The notes under the pieces: model-generated | Database searches by the model: none | Seen by the model: the letters and a program-made list of their open reading frames with translations, nothing else | Told to the model about the DNA's origin: nothing | Position numbers and translations under genes: made by a program | Shown: piece after piece, positions 34,255 to 44,445 of the stretch | Layout: each line of letters starts with the position of its first letter | Numbering within the stretch: position 1 is the first letter of the stretch | Source of the DNA: Cordia subcordata | Taxonomy: Eukaryota; Streptophyta; Magnoliopsida; Boraginales; Cordiaceae | Direction: 5' to 3' | Assembly (NCBI GenBank): GCA_028554755.1 | Contig: JAPTOF010000028.1 | Coordinates: 974,501 to 1,038,500 of the forward strand | DNA: 64,000 nt

Positions 34255-35124
34255 TCAAACTAAGTGGTCCTTAGTGTTTAGAATAAAACATTTACAACCA
34301 AATACCTTGAAGTATGATACTTTAGGTGTTTTGCCATACCATAGTTCATATGGAGTTTTGTTTAAAATAGGTCTAATCAATACTCTATTTTGCACATAGC
34401 ATGCAGTATTTATGGATTCACTCCAAAAATATGTTGGCAAGTTGTGTTCTTTTAGCATCGTCCTTGCCATTTCTTGTAATGTACGATTCTTCCTCTCTAC
34501 TACCCCATTTTGTTGAGGAGTACGAGGGGCCGAAACGTTATGCTCAATGCCATGTTCATCACAAAAGTTCATGAAAGGAGTATTCACATATTCGGTGCCA
34601 TTATCACTATGGATGCAAGTTATAAAATACCCTTTCTCATTTTGCACTTTTCTACACAATCTTGCAAATTCATTGACGGCATCATTTTTATGTGCAAGAA
34701 ACATGACCCATGTAAATCTAGTGTAATCATCAACTACAACAAGTGTATACCTAGATCCTTCTAAGCTTGCCACAGCAATGGGTCCAAACAAATCCATATG
34801 TAGTAGTTGTAATGCTCTATTTGTTGAAACCTTATTTAGGGATTTGAAAGATGTTTTATGTTGTTTTCCTAGTTGGCAAGCATCACAGATTTTATCTTTT
34901 TCAAATTTTAGTTTTGGTAGGTCTCTAACTAGATCATGCTTTGATAAATCATTCAATAAGCTCATGCTAGCATGTCCTAATCTTTTATGCCATAACCAAG
35001 TATTTTCATGCACAACAGATAAACACTTAACATGTTGACATATAAGTTGATCAATTTCAACAATGTAAACATTTTCATTTCTCTTAGCTACAAATAACAC
35101 AGTTTCATTTCCACATTCATACAC
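34255..35124 (-). pseudogene. Element E GAG-pre-integrase and integrase
   Basis: This is an open frame of 289 residues. The pre-integrase domain shows WLWHKRLGHASMSLLNDLS and CDACQLGKQHK. The integrase core has all three acidic positions: LHMDLFGP, IHSDNGTEY and QQNGVVERKNRT. It ends YFKVFGCKCFILNTKDHLV at a stop. The C-terminal part of integrase continues in another frame through 33924-34254. It would insert element cDNA into the genome. Confidence 0.85.
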
Positions 35125-35378
35125 AAGACATTTAGAGGATGAAATATGACTTTATGCCCTTTGTCACATAATTGACTAATGCTAAGTAGATTAAATTTTA
35201 GACCTTCTACTAGTAGAACATTGTGTATAGCAAGAGAATTTTCATTACCAATGCTTCCTTTTCCAATAATTTTCCCTTTGCTATTGTCCCCAAAGGTAAC
35301 ATCTCCTCCTTTTGCCCTTTTTAGTTTGTAGAAAAGTGAAGAGTTCCCCGTCATGTGCTTGGAACAGCCACTATCCAA
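35088..35378 (-). pseudogene. Element E protease
   Basis: The frame starts MDSGCSKHMTGNSSLFYKL, the aspartic protease motif of this Copia group with the catalytic Asp intact. It continues with KIIGKGSIGNENSLAIHNVL and LNLLSISQLCDKGHKV-like sequence. A frameshift near 35130 separates it from the pre-integrase domain. It would process the polyprotein. Confidence 0.8.
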
Positions 35379-35432
35379 GATCCATTTAATTTTGCTTGAA
35401 TTTCTTTCATTGCATACCTACACACATGAAAT

Positions 35433-36853
35433 TCAAATGCAATTCTTTATTTTGGGGTCCCCAACACCTTGGGTCCTTGGCTTTAGTTTAATTTTTGTTT
35501 TTGACCACCCATTTTGGTCTTTGCCAATATGGAACATGTGATCCTCTATCACGAATTTTCTTGTAATAACAATGAGTAGATACATGTCCTTTCTTTTCAC
35601 AATAGGTACAAATAACATTTGTTTTCGGTGAAGAGAGGGATGTAGAGGTAGAAGTCTTGACAGAATAGGTTTTGAAATATTTTTGATTAATACTAGGTTT
35701 GTATCCAATACCACTCTTATCAAAAGACATTTTTTGACTTCCAAGAAGTTTTTCAAAATTTTCTTTCCCATTTGTAAACTTTTGAACAATTCCATTTAAA
35801 TCCTCATTTTTCTTTTTTAAATCTTTGACTTCTTTTTCAATCTTTACAAAGTCTTCGGCATATGAATCATTTTCTTTTTCTAAGATGTCTAATTTTTCAA
35901 TAAGAGAAGCATTTTTCTTTTCTAAAATTTCTTTTTCATTTTGAACAAGTTTCAAACTTTTATGCATTTGCTTGTTTTTTGCCAAAGCTAAGGATAGATC
36001 ATCATGTAATTTAGGAAATGCTTCTTTTAGTTCATCAAAACTATATTCCTCTTCCTCCTCTTCACTAGATGAATAATAAATAGATAAAGATGGTGAAGAT
36101 AGTACCTCATCCTCATTGGCCATGAGGCAAAAATTGGCTACCTCATGATGCTCTTCCTCATCTTCTTCGGTTTCGGAGAAGTCCCATGTGGCCTTGAGCG
36201 CCTTTCCTTTCTTCTTCTTCATGATCTTTTATCTCAAGCTCATGAGTCATGAGTGACCCAATGAGCTCATTGAGCTCCAATGTATTCAAGTCCTTTGCTT
36301 CCTTTATTGCCGTGACCTTAGGTTGCCATGATTATGGCAAGCTTCTTAGCACTTTCCTAACTTTCTCTACATTGGAATAATCTTTACCAAGAGCTTTCAA
36401 ACCGTTAGTGATTTCAACAAATGTAGAAAACATTTGTTCAACATTTTCATTTGGAAGCATCTTGAATAATTCATATCTATGTACAAGTATAGCAATCCTA
36501 GATTCTTTCACTTGGCTCGTTCCTTCATAAGTTACTTCTAATTGATCCCAAAGTTCTTTAGCCGAAGTGCAGCCCATTACTCTAGCAAATTCAGTGGCAT
36601 TCATAGCATTAAATAAATAATGTAAAGCTTTTTGATTTAACCCAAATAATTTAATATCTTCATCATTCCACTCATTTTCTGGTTTGGGTATTCTCCTATC
36701 ACCTTCTAATTTTGTAGGCAAGGTAGGCCCATTTTCTATGATTTTCCAAGCTTTATAGTCATGTGATTGTATAAACATTTTCATTCTCATTTTCCAAAAT
36801 GCATAATTTGTTCCATCAAAAGGGGGTGCTTGTTTAATAGAAATTCCCTCCAT
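35433..36853 (-). pseudogene. Element E gag
   Basis: It starts at the ATG at 36853 with MEGISIKQAPPFDGTNYAFW, the usual start of Sirevirus-type gag. It continues through the UBN2 domain (ILVHRYELFKMLPNENVEQM) to LRSLP. A TAA at 36332-36334 interrupts the same frame, which continues WQPKVTAIKEAKDLNTLELN. A one-base frameshift near 36225 leads into a second open frame (36222-35488) with an acidic stretch, a long coiled coil (about residues 70-165) and a zinc knuckle CTYCEKKGHVSTHC that fits CX2CX4HX4C. Another shift near 35490 links to the protease. Only these few lesions prevent an intact gag. Confidence 0.85.
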
Positions 36854-36900
36854 ATTTGCTAGAAATTCTACTAGTTGTTAGACTATAATGTAGAACCCTA

Positions 36901-36912
36901 GCTCTGATACCA
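36901..36912 (-). other. Primer binding site of element E
   Basis: The minus strand reads TGGTATCAGAGC two bases after the 5' LTR. It is an exact match to the common tRNA-iMet-type primer binding site. Confidence 0.95.
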
Positions 36913-36914
36913 AT

Positions 36915-38208
36915 TGTGGGTGCAAATATCTTAAGAGGGGGTGAATTAAGATATTAATACTAATTTTCGCTTTTTTAAAATTTTCAGAAAATTTACAACT
37001 TCTAACATGCAATATTCAAACACAAGATAAGCAAGGTAAGAACAATAAAAATAGAGATGCAAGGAGAAGAGAGACAAACGATTTTAAGGTGGTTCGGCCA
37101 AGCCTACGTCCACCGCCCAAGGAATCTCCCCTTAGGACTTCAAAGATCTCCACTAAAATGCTTCTTCAAAACTTGGTGAAGCACAAACCAAGTTCTTTAC
37201 AACCTCTTTGAAGTCTTACTTCAAAGAACCCAAGAGATTCTCTTTATAGGATTTCCTCACACTTTACAAGCTTAAATGGATATATCTCACAATGATTAAA
37301 GCTCTCAAAGTGTGTATATACTCAAGATTGAAAAGAGATTGAATCTGAAATCTTCCTCAAGAAGAGAAAGAACAAGCTCAAATATATTGCAAGAATGGCT
37401 CAAAGATGGATTGAATAATGATAAACACTTTTGCACACTTCAATTGATGTTTAGAAAGTGTATTTGAATGAGTATTTAAAGAGATTTGGGGGTTAGGGAT
37501 TTGGTAGGTGAAGAAGGATGAAGATTTTCGGCGGAAGCGGTAATAAGCGGCTAGTGCATTTATTACGACCCCGTTCACCGGTTGGCCGGCAGTCGTCGGC
37601 TTGCCTTTCTCCTTCTCGACTAGGCGGGCGCCTTAGCGGTCGACCGGCTAGAAGTCGGCTTTTCCCTTCACCATTCTGTTTAGGCCGGGCGACCACCCAA
37701 GTCAGCCGGTCGACCGGCTGGGGGGTCCGGCCACTCCAGAATGTGAAGTAAAGCCAAATTTTGCAGAAAAACAAATTCAAGTGCATTTTCACAACTCCAA
37801 GTTATTTTGAATAACTATGTAAATGCATGTTGTGAATAAAAACACCGCAAAAACTTATTTTATCTTAATGTGTGCATTCAAATACATTTGTGCATATGTT
37901 ATTTTCAAAAGTGTAAGACTTGAAAATTTTTTCAATGACAAAGAAAAATATTTTGAGCCAAGTCCACACAATATATAGGTATTTCACAAAAAGAGCAAGA
38001 AGAAAAATAAATCCGGTACCCCTTATGTCTTCTCTTCTCCTCCTTATGCCTTCTCATCTTTTCTCTTCTTCAAATAACCCTTTTGCACATCTTCATATCT
38101 TTCCAAGCTTCATATTGATGACATCTCATTTTCATAAGAAGCTATTTAGTTAAATAATGCATATATATTTTTTCATCATCAAAATCAATAATGAATATTT
38201 AGCTAACA
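36915..38208 (-). repeat. 5' LTR of element E (right copy on the plus map)
   Basis: It aligns with 28809-30101. Over the first ~640 bases I count about eight differences by eye, while the GC-rich block 37560-37735 differs much more, with many one- or two-base indels. Confidence 0.9.
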
Positions 38209-39271
38209 ATTTCTATTTCATTCTATCTAATTTTATTCATTTCATTTTGCATTCTAGTCAAACAACAACAACATCAATAACAGCATATCCATGTACTACT
38301 CGGTGGTGGGAATTATAAGCTCTATTTATTTATAGAAAACTATTTTCTATTTTCTAACTCTAGTTTTTCAAGAAAATTGAAGCTTTTGGTTTCTATGAAA
38401 ACTAGGAGAATGCATTCATTTGTCCAAAATGAAAAACAATTTTCTCTTTTAGAAAACCGTAAACTTGTGTATTTGTCAATAGTTTTATGGTCTTTTTTAA
38501 TGTACAAAACAAGAAAATACTTTTATTATAGATAAAAAGAAGAATTATTCATCAAGTTAAAAGATACATTTATTTATAATTTATTTATATACAAGATTAC
38601 GAATTCTATGTTATTTGTTTAGAAATTTGTTGTTTGGGATGGGACTAAAGAGGACAAGACAAAGGGAGAAAAAAAAAAAAGAGGAGAAAAGATGCAACAA
38701 GGAGAATCAAACCCAGATAAATAGTTTAGGAGCTTATTTGGATTTTCTTTTTTTTTTGTTTTGGCTTTTTAAAAATATTTTTTCAATAGGTTTTTGAAAA
38801 CTTTGATTGGAAACTTTTTTCAAAAAAAAAAAAAGATGTACTTGGGAAGTGTGTTCTAGAAATAACTTTAAAAAATGCATTTGAAAAATGTATTCTAAAA
38901 ACAATTCTTAAGAACAAAAGGAAGCCCATTTGGTTGCATATGTTTTTTTTTTTTTTTCTCAATTGAAGTGAACAAGGCATTACTTACTTAACTTAAATAG
39001 CAAAGTCTGATACTTAAATTTGAAAAGAAAATTATTGCTTTCAACAAAAGCTAAATCTAATTTTTTTTGAAGAATATGTCAGTGGGTCTTACTTAAGCAT
39101 GACATTCATCAATTTTATGTCTATATCAATAAAATAGCTACTATGCTATTCAACAAATTACTTCCTAATTAATAATTATGATCGATCTTAGGTGGTGATA
39201 TTTGACTTAGCTAAAAAAATGCATTTGAGTAGATACGTGATTTATGGGATTACGACTCTACCATAAATTAA
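38209..39271. other. Non-coding AT-rich spacer with a MITE-like repeat
   Basis: I see no gene. About 38725-38945 (phrases TTATTTGGATTTTC, TTTTTAAAAATATTTTTTC, GCCCATTTGGTTGC) resembles other segments at 46770-47070, 49900-50300 and 51815-52000, suggesting a shared short AT-rich repeat family. The last eight bases, AAATTAAT (39264-39271), repeat after 46386. Confidence 0.4.
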
Positions 39272-39537
39272 TAGGGCAAATTGTATGGAACCCTCTTGTA
39301 TTTTGTTATAAGTGTGCATTTAGCTCCTGTGATTTAAAAATTAGCTAGTTATTCCCTATTCTTCTCAAAAGTGAAGCATACATGCCTATTTTTTTAACAC
39401 CGTCAGTTTTGGCTAACGAAAATACAAAAAGACTAATTTTGCCTTCAAACCTAGGGGCTAATGATGTACTTATGACAACCACAAGGGGGTAAGATGCACT
39501 TTTGACAGACCACAAAAGGCTACAGAGCTATTTACCC
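39272..39537. mobile_element. MITE-like element
   Basis: The start AGGGCAAATTGTATGG and the inverted end AGGGTAAATAGCTC (from 39535 back) form imperfect terminal inverted repeats. The interior shows the CCTCTTGT and CCCCCTTGTGG phrases of a common plant repeat type. I found no clear duplication around this smaller unit. Confidence 0.45.
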
Positions 39538-39544
39538 TTTTTAT

Positions 39545-39690
39545 TTAATTGGAAATGTGAAGTAATTAATAATTATTTAATTAATTGATAATTAAATAAT
39601 AATTATTAATAATTTAATAATTGATTAATGAATTAATCAAATAATTAAAAATTAAAATTAATTAAATAATTAATTTAATTAATGAGATAG
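39545..39690. repeat. AATTAATT-rich low-complexity stretch
   Basis: It is almost entirely A and T, built from AATTAATT, TAATAATTATT and related words. No coding potential. Confidence 0.8.
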
Positions 39691-39766
39691 TGGTTGTGCG
39701 ATCATGACAATAGTGGAGTTAATTTCTTTTTATTTTTTATTTTTTTATGACAAAAAAATTTATTTG

Positions 39767-40638
39767 TGAGAATGAATAAAAATGCGCTTGTATGATTATG
39801 TGTCAATAAGATAGGTGAAAAAATGGGTAAATTTGATAATTTTTGGCATATATGAGCTTGAATTGCACAGGTGACTTTAACTTGATAGTGAGACTTGCAT
39901 GATTGGTGAGTGAATTTGTTGGCGCAGTTGTTCTATCTTTGCTATAAATCCTTCATTGCTTGCTTTGATTATGTCATTTTTTGTAAGCATCATAAGGGTG
40001 ATTAATAGAAAGAAGAAGGCAACTTCGTAAGCCTGCGATAGACCTAGTAGGAAGTTTGTTGAAGTGCTACTCCATGGTAATATCATTTTTTGTTGTGTTT
40101 CCCTATTCAAAAAAAAAAAAACCAAAAGGTGAAAAGACGAAAGTGAAAAAAGTCAAAGGAAAAAAAATGTGTGAATAAGTGTCAAAATGACACAATTGTT
40201 ATTCATGTGTACTCAATTATTATTCTGTTATATTCTGAAAAGTGAAAAGTGAAAAGTGTGAAAAGCAGGAAAAAGTGAAAAAAGAAGTTGAAAAAAATGG
40301 AAAAACGAGTGAAAAATTTGTGGGGACAACACTTTTCTCTTGTTATGACATGAAGACTCTGGGTCTAGCATAGTTTTGTAGAGTCAATTTCCTATTCTTG
40401 TTAATTACCTAATATGCTTAAATTGGCTGAAAGGGGTGACACGATTGAAGTTCAGTAATTGAGGGGTATATGCCTAGTAAGTGCTGCGCCGTGTAGATGC
40501 TTGACTGTGTGATTTTTGTCTCACTATTGATTCATTGTTATTTGTGTGGTTCTTCTCATTGTGCTTAACTAAATATCTCATTCCTTGAGTTTATTTGTTC
40601 CTTTGTTTGAGGATAAGCAAAGAGTAGGTTTGGGGGTG
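39767..40638 (+). mobile_element. 3' internal remnant of a tRNA-Asp-primed retrotransposon (5'-truncated)
   Basis: This stretch leads into the plus-strand LTR at 40639 and ends in the polypurine tract AGGTTTGGGGGTG (40626-40638). Around 40120-40310 it has many GTGAAAA and AAAGTG words, a purine-rich 3' region of the kind seen in some plant Gypsy elements. There is no reliable protein. The left limit 39767 is only a candidate, chosen because ATTTG precedes it (39762-39766) and also follows the distal LTR at 44260-44264. Confidence 0.5.
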
Positions 40639-42393
40639 TGATGTATCGTCATAGTTTGTAATAAATTCCACTATTTTGCATGTGAATTACATAGACCAAA
40701 GTGATTAAGTGATTCACTTTGTAAATTATTTGATCCAGTCCCGTTCAAGAGAAGAAAAATTTTTTTGGAGGCCTACAAGAGCAATTTACAGAAGATTCTA
40801 AACAATTGAAGTTGAAGATGGGCCATAATTAGAGTTGGGCTAATTTAATGGAGAAGTATTGGGCTCAAATATATGGATCAAGGATCAATTCCTCATAGAA
40901 AACAAGGAACTTTGACCTTTCTTGCAAATAAAGTCGTTGGTGAATGAATATAGCAAGTAACCTTGGTGTTAATTTTTGGAAAGTTTTTCCTGTTAGACTA
41001 GTTTTTGTATTTTGCTCTTAACTCCAACTCTAGAGGTCAAAATCACGTGATTCTTGGATCATTGGACTCCTAAGGGGTGTGGCTATAATTTTTATGAAGA
41101 CCATCTTTCCAAATTCAAGGGGGATCAAGGTGAAAAATCAGTCCCATCACCTGCTAGGCACATTTCGGTATTTTGGGCATAACTTGGGCTATAGAGGTCC
41201 AAATAAGGTGATTCTTGTGCTTATGGAAAGCTAATTCATAGAGCTACAACTATTCTTCTTTGAGCTCAGTCCAAATCTGCCGTTATGATGGTCAAAAATG
41301 TTAGTCGACAGAGAGTATAAAAACTGACAGCAGTTTCCTAATTCAAGTGGGATTTGAAAAGGAATTCGATACATTATAAATACCCACAATATACAACAGA
41401 AAAAAAGGACTCGAACTGAAGAATTGGCAGAAGATTAAATTGAAGGAAAAGTTGGGGAGCAGCTCTTGGAGAGAATTGAAGACAAAAACTTCATCAACTT
41501 ATTTGTCTAGCAATAATACGATGAGTTTTTTTGTTCTCAATTATTTTTCAGTTTTTCCTTTGAACTTAATTATAAACTAAATTCCCCATGATTCAGGGTG
41601 ATAGTTAATAATTATTTTTATTCATGTTTCAGATTCTCTTGGGATTTATTTGATTATTCATATTTGTGCTTTATTGCTATTAAATTCTTGGTTAATCATT
41701 ATTATGCTTGTAACTAATTTTCGTTGGTCAAGAATTTATACATTTTGCCAAATAAGAATCTTGTTGGTTCTTCTGAGTATAAATATAGATCAATTTTAAT
41801 AGGGCTAGAAATAATTAATTGTTTCAGGATTGTGATAGATTATTCTACTGAGATAGTTTATGCCCTTGTAGTCTCAATTAATTGTTTATGCCTATTAGAT
41901 TAGTTAATTAAAGAACTTGAGTGATAATTTATGCCATTGAGATAGGTTATGCCTCAGGAACTTTACTTAATTAATTTAGGTGTATTAGAGCTTGTAGCCT
42001 AATCCCTTGCGCTTAATTAGAAATCCCAGAGTTGACGAAAATGAATAGGATAATTTCCTGGCTATCACCCTGAATTGTGTTCCCCTAAATTTAAGTCTTG
42101 CAATTTTTTTTGGTTGATTTTTGCAATTATTTTCGTTTCAATTAATTTAATTTCTTTCCTTTTTCGATTTCGTTTAGTATAAAAATCGTTTCACTTGTAG
42201 TATTTAGTTTAGTTCTCTTAAATTCTTAGTTTTAGTTTCTTTTAGTTATTTTCATTTCTTTTCAATTCCTGACAGCAATCTCGATTTCCCGTGGTTCGAC
42301 CCTCGAGTTGCACGTGTAATAAAGAGGATAAATTTTATGATTTTGTCGTTGCTTGATTTAATTGTTATTATTTGGCCATACAATGATATGGTA
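40639..42393 (+). repeat. LTR 1 of the inverted pair (plus orientation)
   Basis: It starts TGATGTATCGTCATAG after the polypurine tract. It is about 93 percent identical, by eye over the first 300 bases, to the inverted LTR ending at 44259. It ends near GATATGGTA, where the other copies end CGTGGTCA. Confidence 0.85.
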
Positions 42394-42407
42394 AAAAATT
42401 TGACCAC

Positions 42408-42479
42408 GTCGTTGTAGTATAGTGGTAAGTAGTCCTGCCTGTCACGCAGGCAACCTAGGTTCGATCCCCGGCAACGGCG
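42408..42479 (+). tRNA. tRNA-Asp (GTC)-like sequence, probably a copy of the retrotransposon primer
   Basis: It is 72 bases long. The acceptor stem GTCGTTG/CAACGGC pairs fully with one G-U. The anticodon arm is CCTGC-CTGTCAC-GCAGG with anticodon GTC at 42441-42443. The T loop TTCGATC is present, and the D loop contains AGTGGTAA. One D-stem and one T-stem pair are mismatched. CCA follows at 42480-42482, although nuclear tRNA genes do not encode CCA. Its last bases are the primer binding site of the adjoining minus-strand LTR. A copied mature tRNA primer therefore explains it better than a functional gene. Confidence 0.75.
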
Positions 42480-42482
42480 CCA
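42463..42482 (-). other. Primer binding site for tRNA-Asp
   Basis: The minus strand reads TGGCGCCGTTGCCGGGGATC, complementary to the 3' end of plant tRNA-Asp including CCA. It lies six bases after the end of LTR 2 (TGGTCA, then AATTTT). This is the normal position of a retrotransposon primer site. Confidence 0.85.
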
Positions 42483-42488
42483 AAAATT

Positions 42489-44259
42489 TGACCACGTCGT
42501 TTTATGGCCAAATAATAACAATTAAATCAAGCAACGATAAAATCACAAAATTTATCCTCTTTTTCACACGAATGCAACTCGAGGGGGTCAAACCACGGGA
42601 ATCGTGCTGTCAGGAATTGAAAAGAAATAAAAATAACTAAAAGAAACTAAAACTAAGAATTTAAGAGAACTAAACTAAATACTACGAGTGAAACGATTTT
42701 TATACTAAATGAAATCGAAAAAGAAAAGAAATTAAATTAATTGAAAGAAAAATAATTGCAAAAATCAACCAAAAAAATTGCAAGACTTAAATTTAGGGGA
42801 AACGTGATTCTGGGTGATAGCCATGAAATTATCCTATTCATGTTCGTAAACTCTGGGATTTCTAATTAAGCGCAAGGGATTAGGCTGCAAGCTCTAATAC
42901 ACCTAAATTAATTAACTAAAGTTCTTGAGGCATAACCTATCTTAATGGCATAAATTATCACTCAAGTTCTTTAATTAACTAATCTAATAGGATTAAACAA
43001 TTAATTGAGACTACAAGGGCATAGACTATTTCAGTGGAATAATCTATCACAATCCTAAAACAATAAATTATTTCTAGTCCTATTAAAATTGAATTATATT
43101 CGTATCCACTAAAACCTACAAAATTCCTATATGACAAAAGGTATAAATTCTTGACTAACGAAAATTGGCTACAAGCATAATAATGATTAACCAAGAATTT
43201 AATAGCAATAAAGCACAAATACAAATAATCAAATAAATCCCAAGAGAATCCGAAACATGAATAAAAATAATTATTAACTATCATCCCGAATCATGGGGAA
43301 TTTAGTTCATAATTAAGTTCAAAGCAAAAACTGAAAAATAATTGAGAACAAAAAAACTCATCGTATTATTGCTAGACAAATAAGTTGATGAAGTTCTTGT
43401 CTTCAATTCTCTTCAAGAGTTGCTCCCCAACTTTTCCTTCAATTTAATCTTCTGCCAATTCTTCGGTTCGAGTCCTCTTTTTCTGTTGTGTATTGTGTGT
43501 ATTTATAATAGTATCGAATTACTTTTCAAATCCCACTTGGATTAGGAAACTACTGTCAGTTTTTATACTCTCTTTTGACCGACATTTTTTACCATCATAA
43601 AGGCAGATGTAGTCTGAGCTCAAAGAAGGAAAGTTGTAGCTCTATGAATTATCTTTCCATAACCACAAGAATCACATTATTTGTACCTCTGTAACCCAAG
43701 TTATGCCCAAAATACCAAAATGTGTCCAGCAGGTGACGGGAATTTTCCAAGCGTGTTGTGACTGATTTTTCACCTTGATCCCCCTTGAATTTGGAAAGAT
43801 GGTATTCATAAAAATTATAGCCCTGCCCCTTAGGAGTCCAATGGCCAAAGAATCACGTGACATCTGGGGTTGGAGTTATGAGCAAAATACCAAAACTGGT
43901 CTAACAGGAAAAACTTTCCAAAAATTAACACCAAGGTCACTTGTCATATTCATTTACCAACGACTTTATTTGCAAGAAAGGCCAAAGTTCCTTGTTTTCT
44001 ATGAGGAATTGATCCTTGATCCATATATTTGAGCCCAATACTTCTCCATTAAATTAGCCCAACTCTAATGATGACTCATCTTCAACTTCAATTGCTTAGA
44101 GTCTTCTGTAAATTTCTCTTGTAGGCCTCTAAAAAATCTTTTCTTCTCTTGAACGGGACTAGATCAAATAATTTACAAAATAAATCACTTAATCACTTTC
44201 GTCTATGTAATTCACATGCAAAACAGTGAAATTTATTACAAAATATGACAATACATCAA
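42489..44259 (-). repeat. LTR 2 of the inverted pair (minus orientation)
   Basis: In element orientation it starts TGATGTATTGTCATA (from 44259) and ends CGACGTGGTCA (at 42489). It is the mirror copy of 40639-42393 and is followed by the tRNA-Asp primer site. No internal retrotransposon sequence follows beyond the tRNA copy. Confidence 0.85.
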
Positions 44260-44445
44260 TTTGTAGTAACGAAATAAATTGCAAACATGTTTGTGGTATA
44301 ATTGGTTAAAATTACATATTTTAAACTAAGGTTAAGGGTTCAAGTATTTTCTCTTGCAAATGTTTTTTTAAAACAAATAATGAAGGGCATTTTTGACCAA
44401 AATCTAGGTTAACAACAAAAAAACTAAGCCTAGTCACAGGCCTGG
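44260..44445. other. Short spacer with a tRNA-like stretch
   Basis: It contains TGGTATAATTGGTTAAA followed by GGTTAAGGGTTCAAGT (about 44293-44344), reminiscent of the A and B boxes of tRNA-derived repeats. It ends CCTGG (44441-44445), the left duplication of the solo LTR. Confidence 0.45.

Larger units (their letters stand above)
28809..38208 (-). mobile_element. Element E: structurally complete Sirevirus-like Copia element, minus strand
   Basis: LTRs of 1293 bp (28809-30101) and 1294 bp (36915-38208) flank an internal region. In element orientation it holds a PBS, gag, PR, IN, RT, RNase H, a GC-rich palindromic spacer, an extra ORF and two polypurine tracts. The flanks are GTTTC (28804-28808) and ATTTC (38209-38213), a target-site duplication with one change. 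Outside one GC-rich block the LTRs differ at only about 1 percent by eye, so this is the youngest large insertion here. Coding is nevertheless broken by one stop and several frameshifts. The gag type, the duplicated polypurine tract and the ORF after pol point to the Sirevirus lineage. Confidence 0.9.

Noticed and set aside
37493..37792. ORFs of 77-99 residues over the GC-rich block of the right LTR of element E
   Set aside because: They arise because GC-rich palindromic DNA lacks stop codons. The left LTR does not keep the frames.
39877..40125. An 82-residue minus-strand ORF
   Set aside because: It lies antisense in the AT-rich 3' region of a retrotransposon and has no recognisable domain.
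42408..42479. A functional nuclear tRNA-Asp gene
   Set aside because: The genomic CCA, the mismatched D-stem and T-stem pairs, and the exact fit to the primer site of the neighbouring LTR make a copied primer more likely. The tRNA identity itself is kept as a feature.
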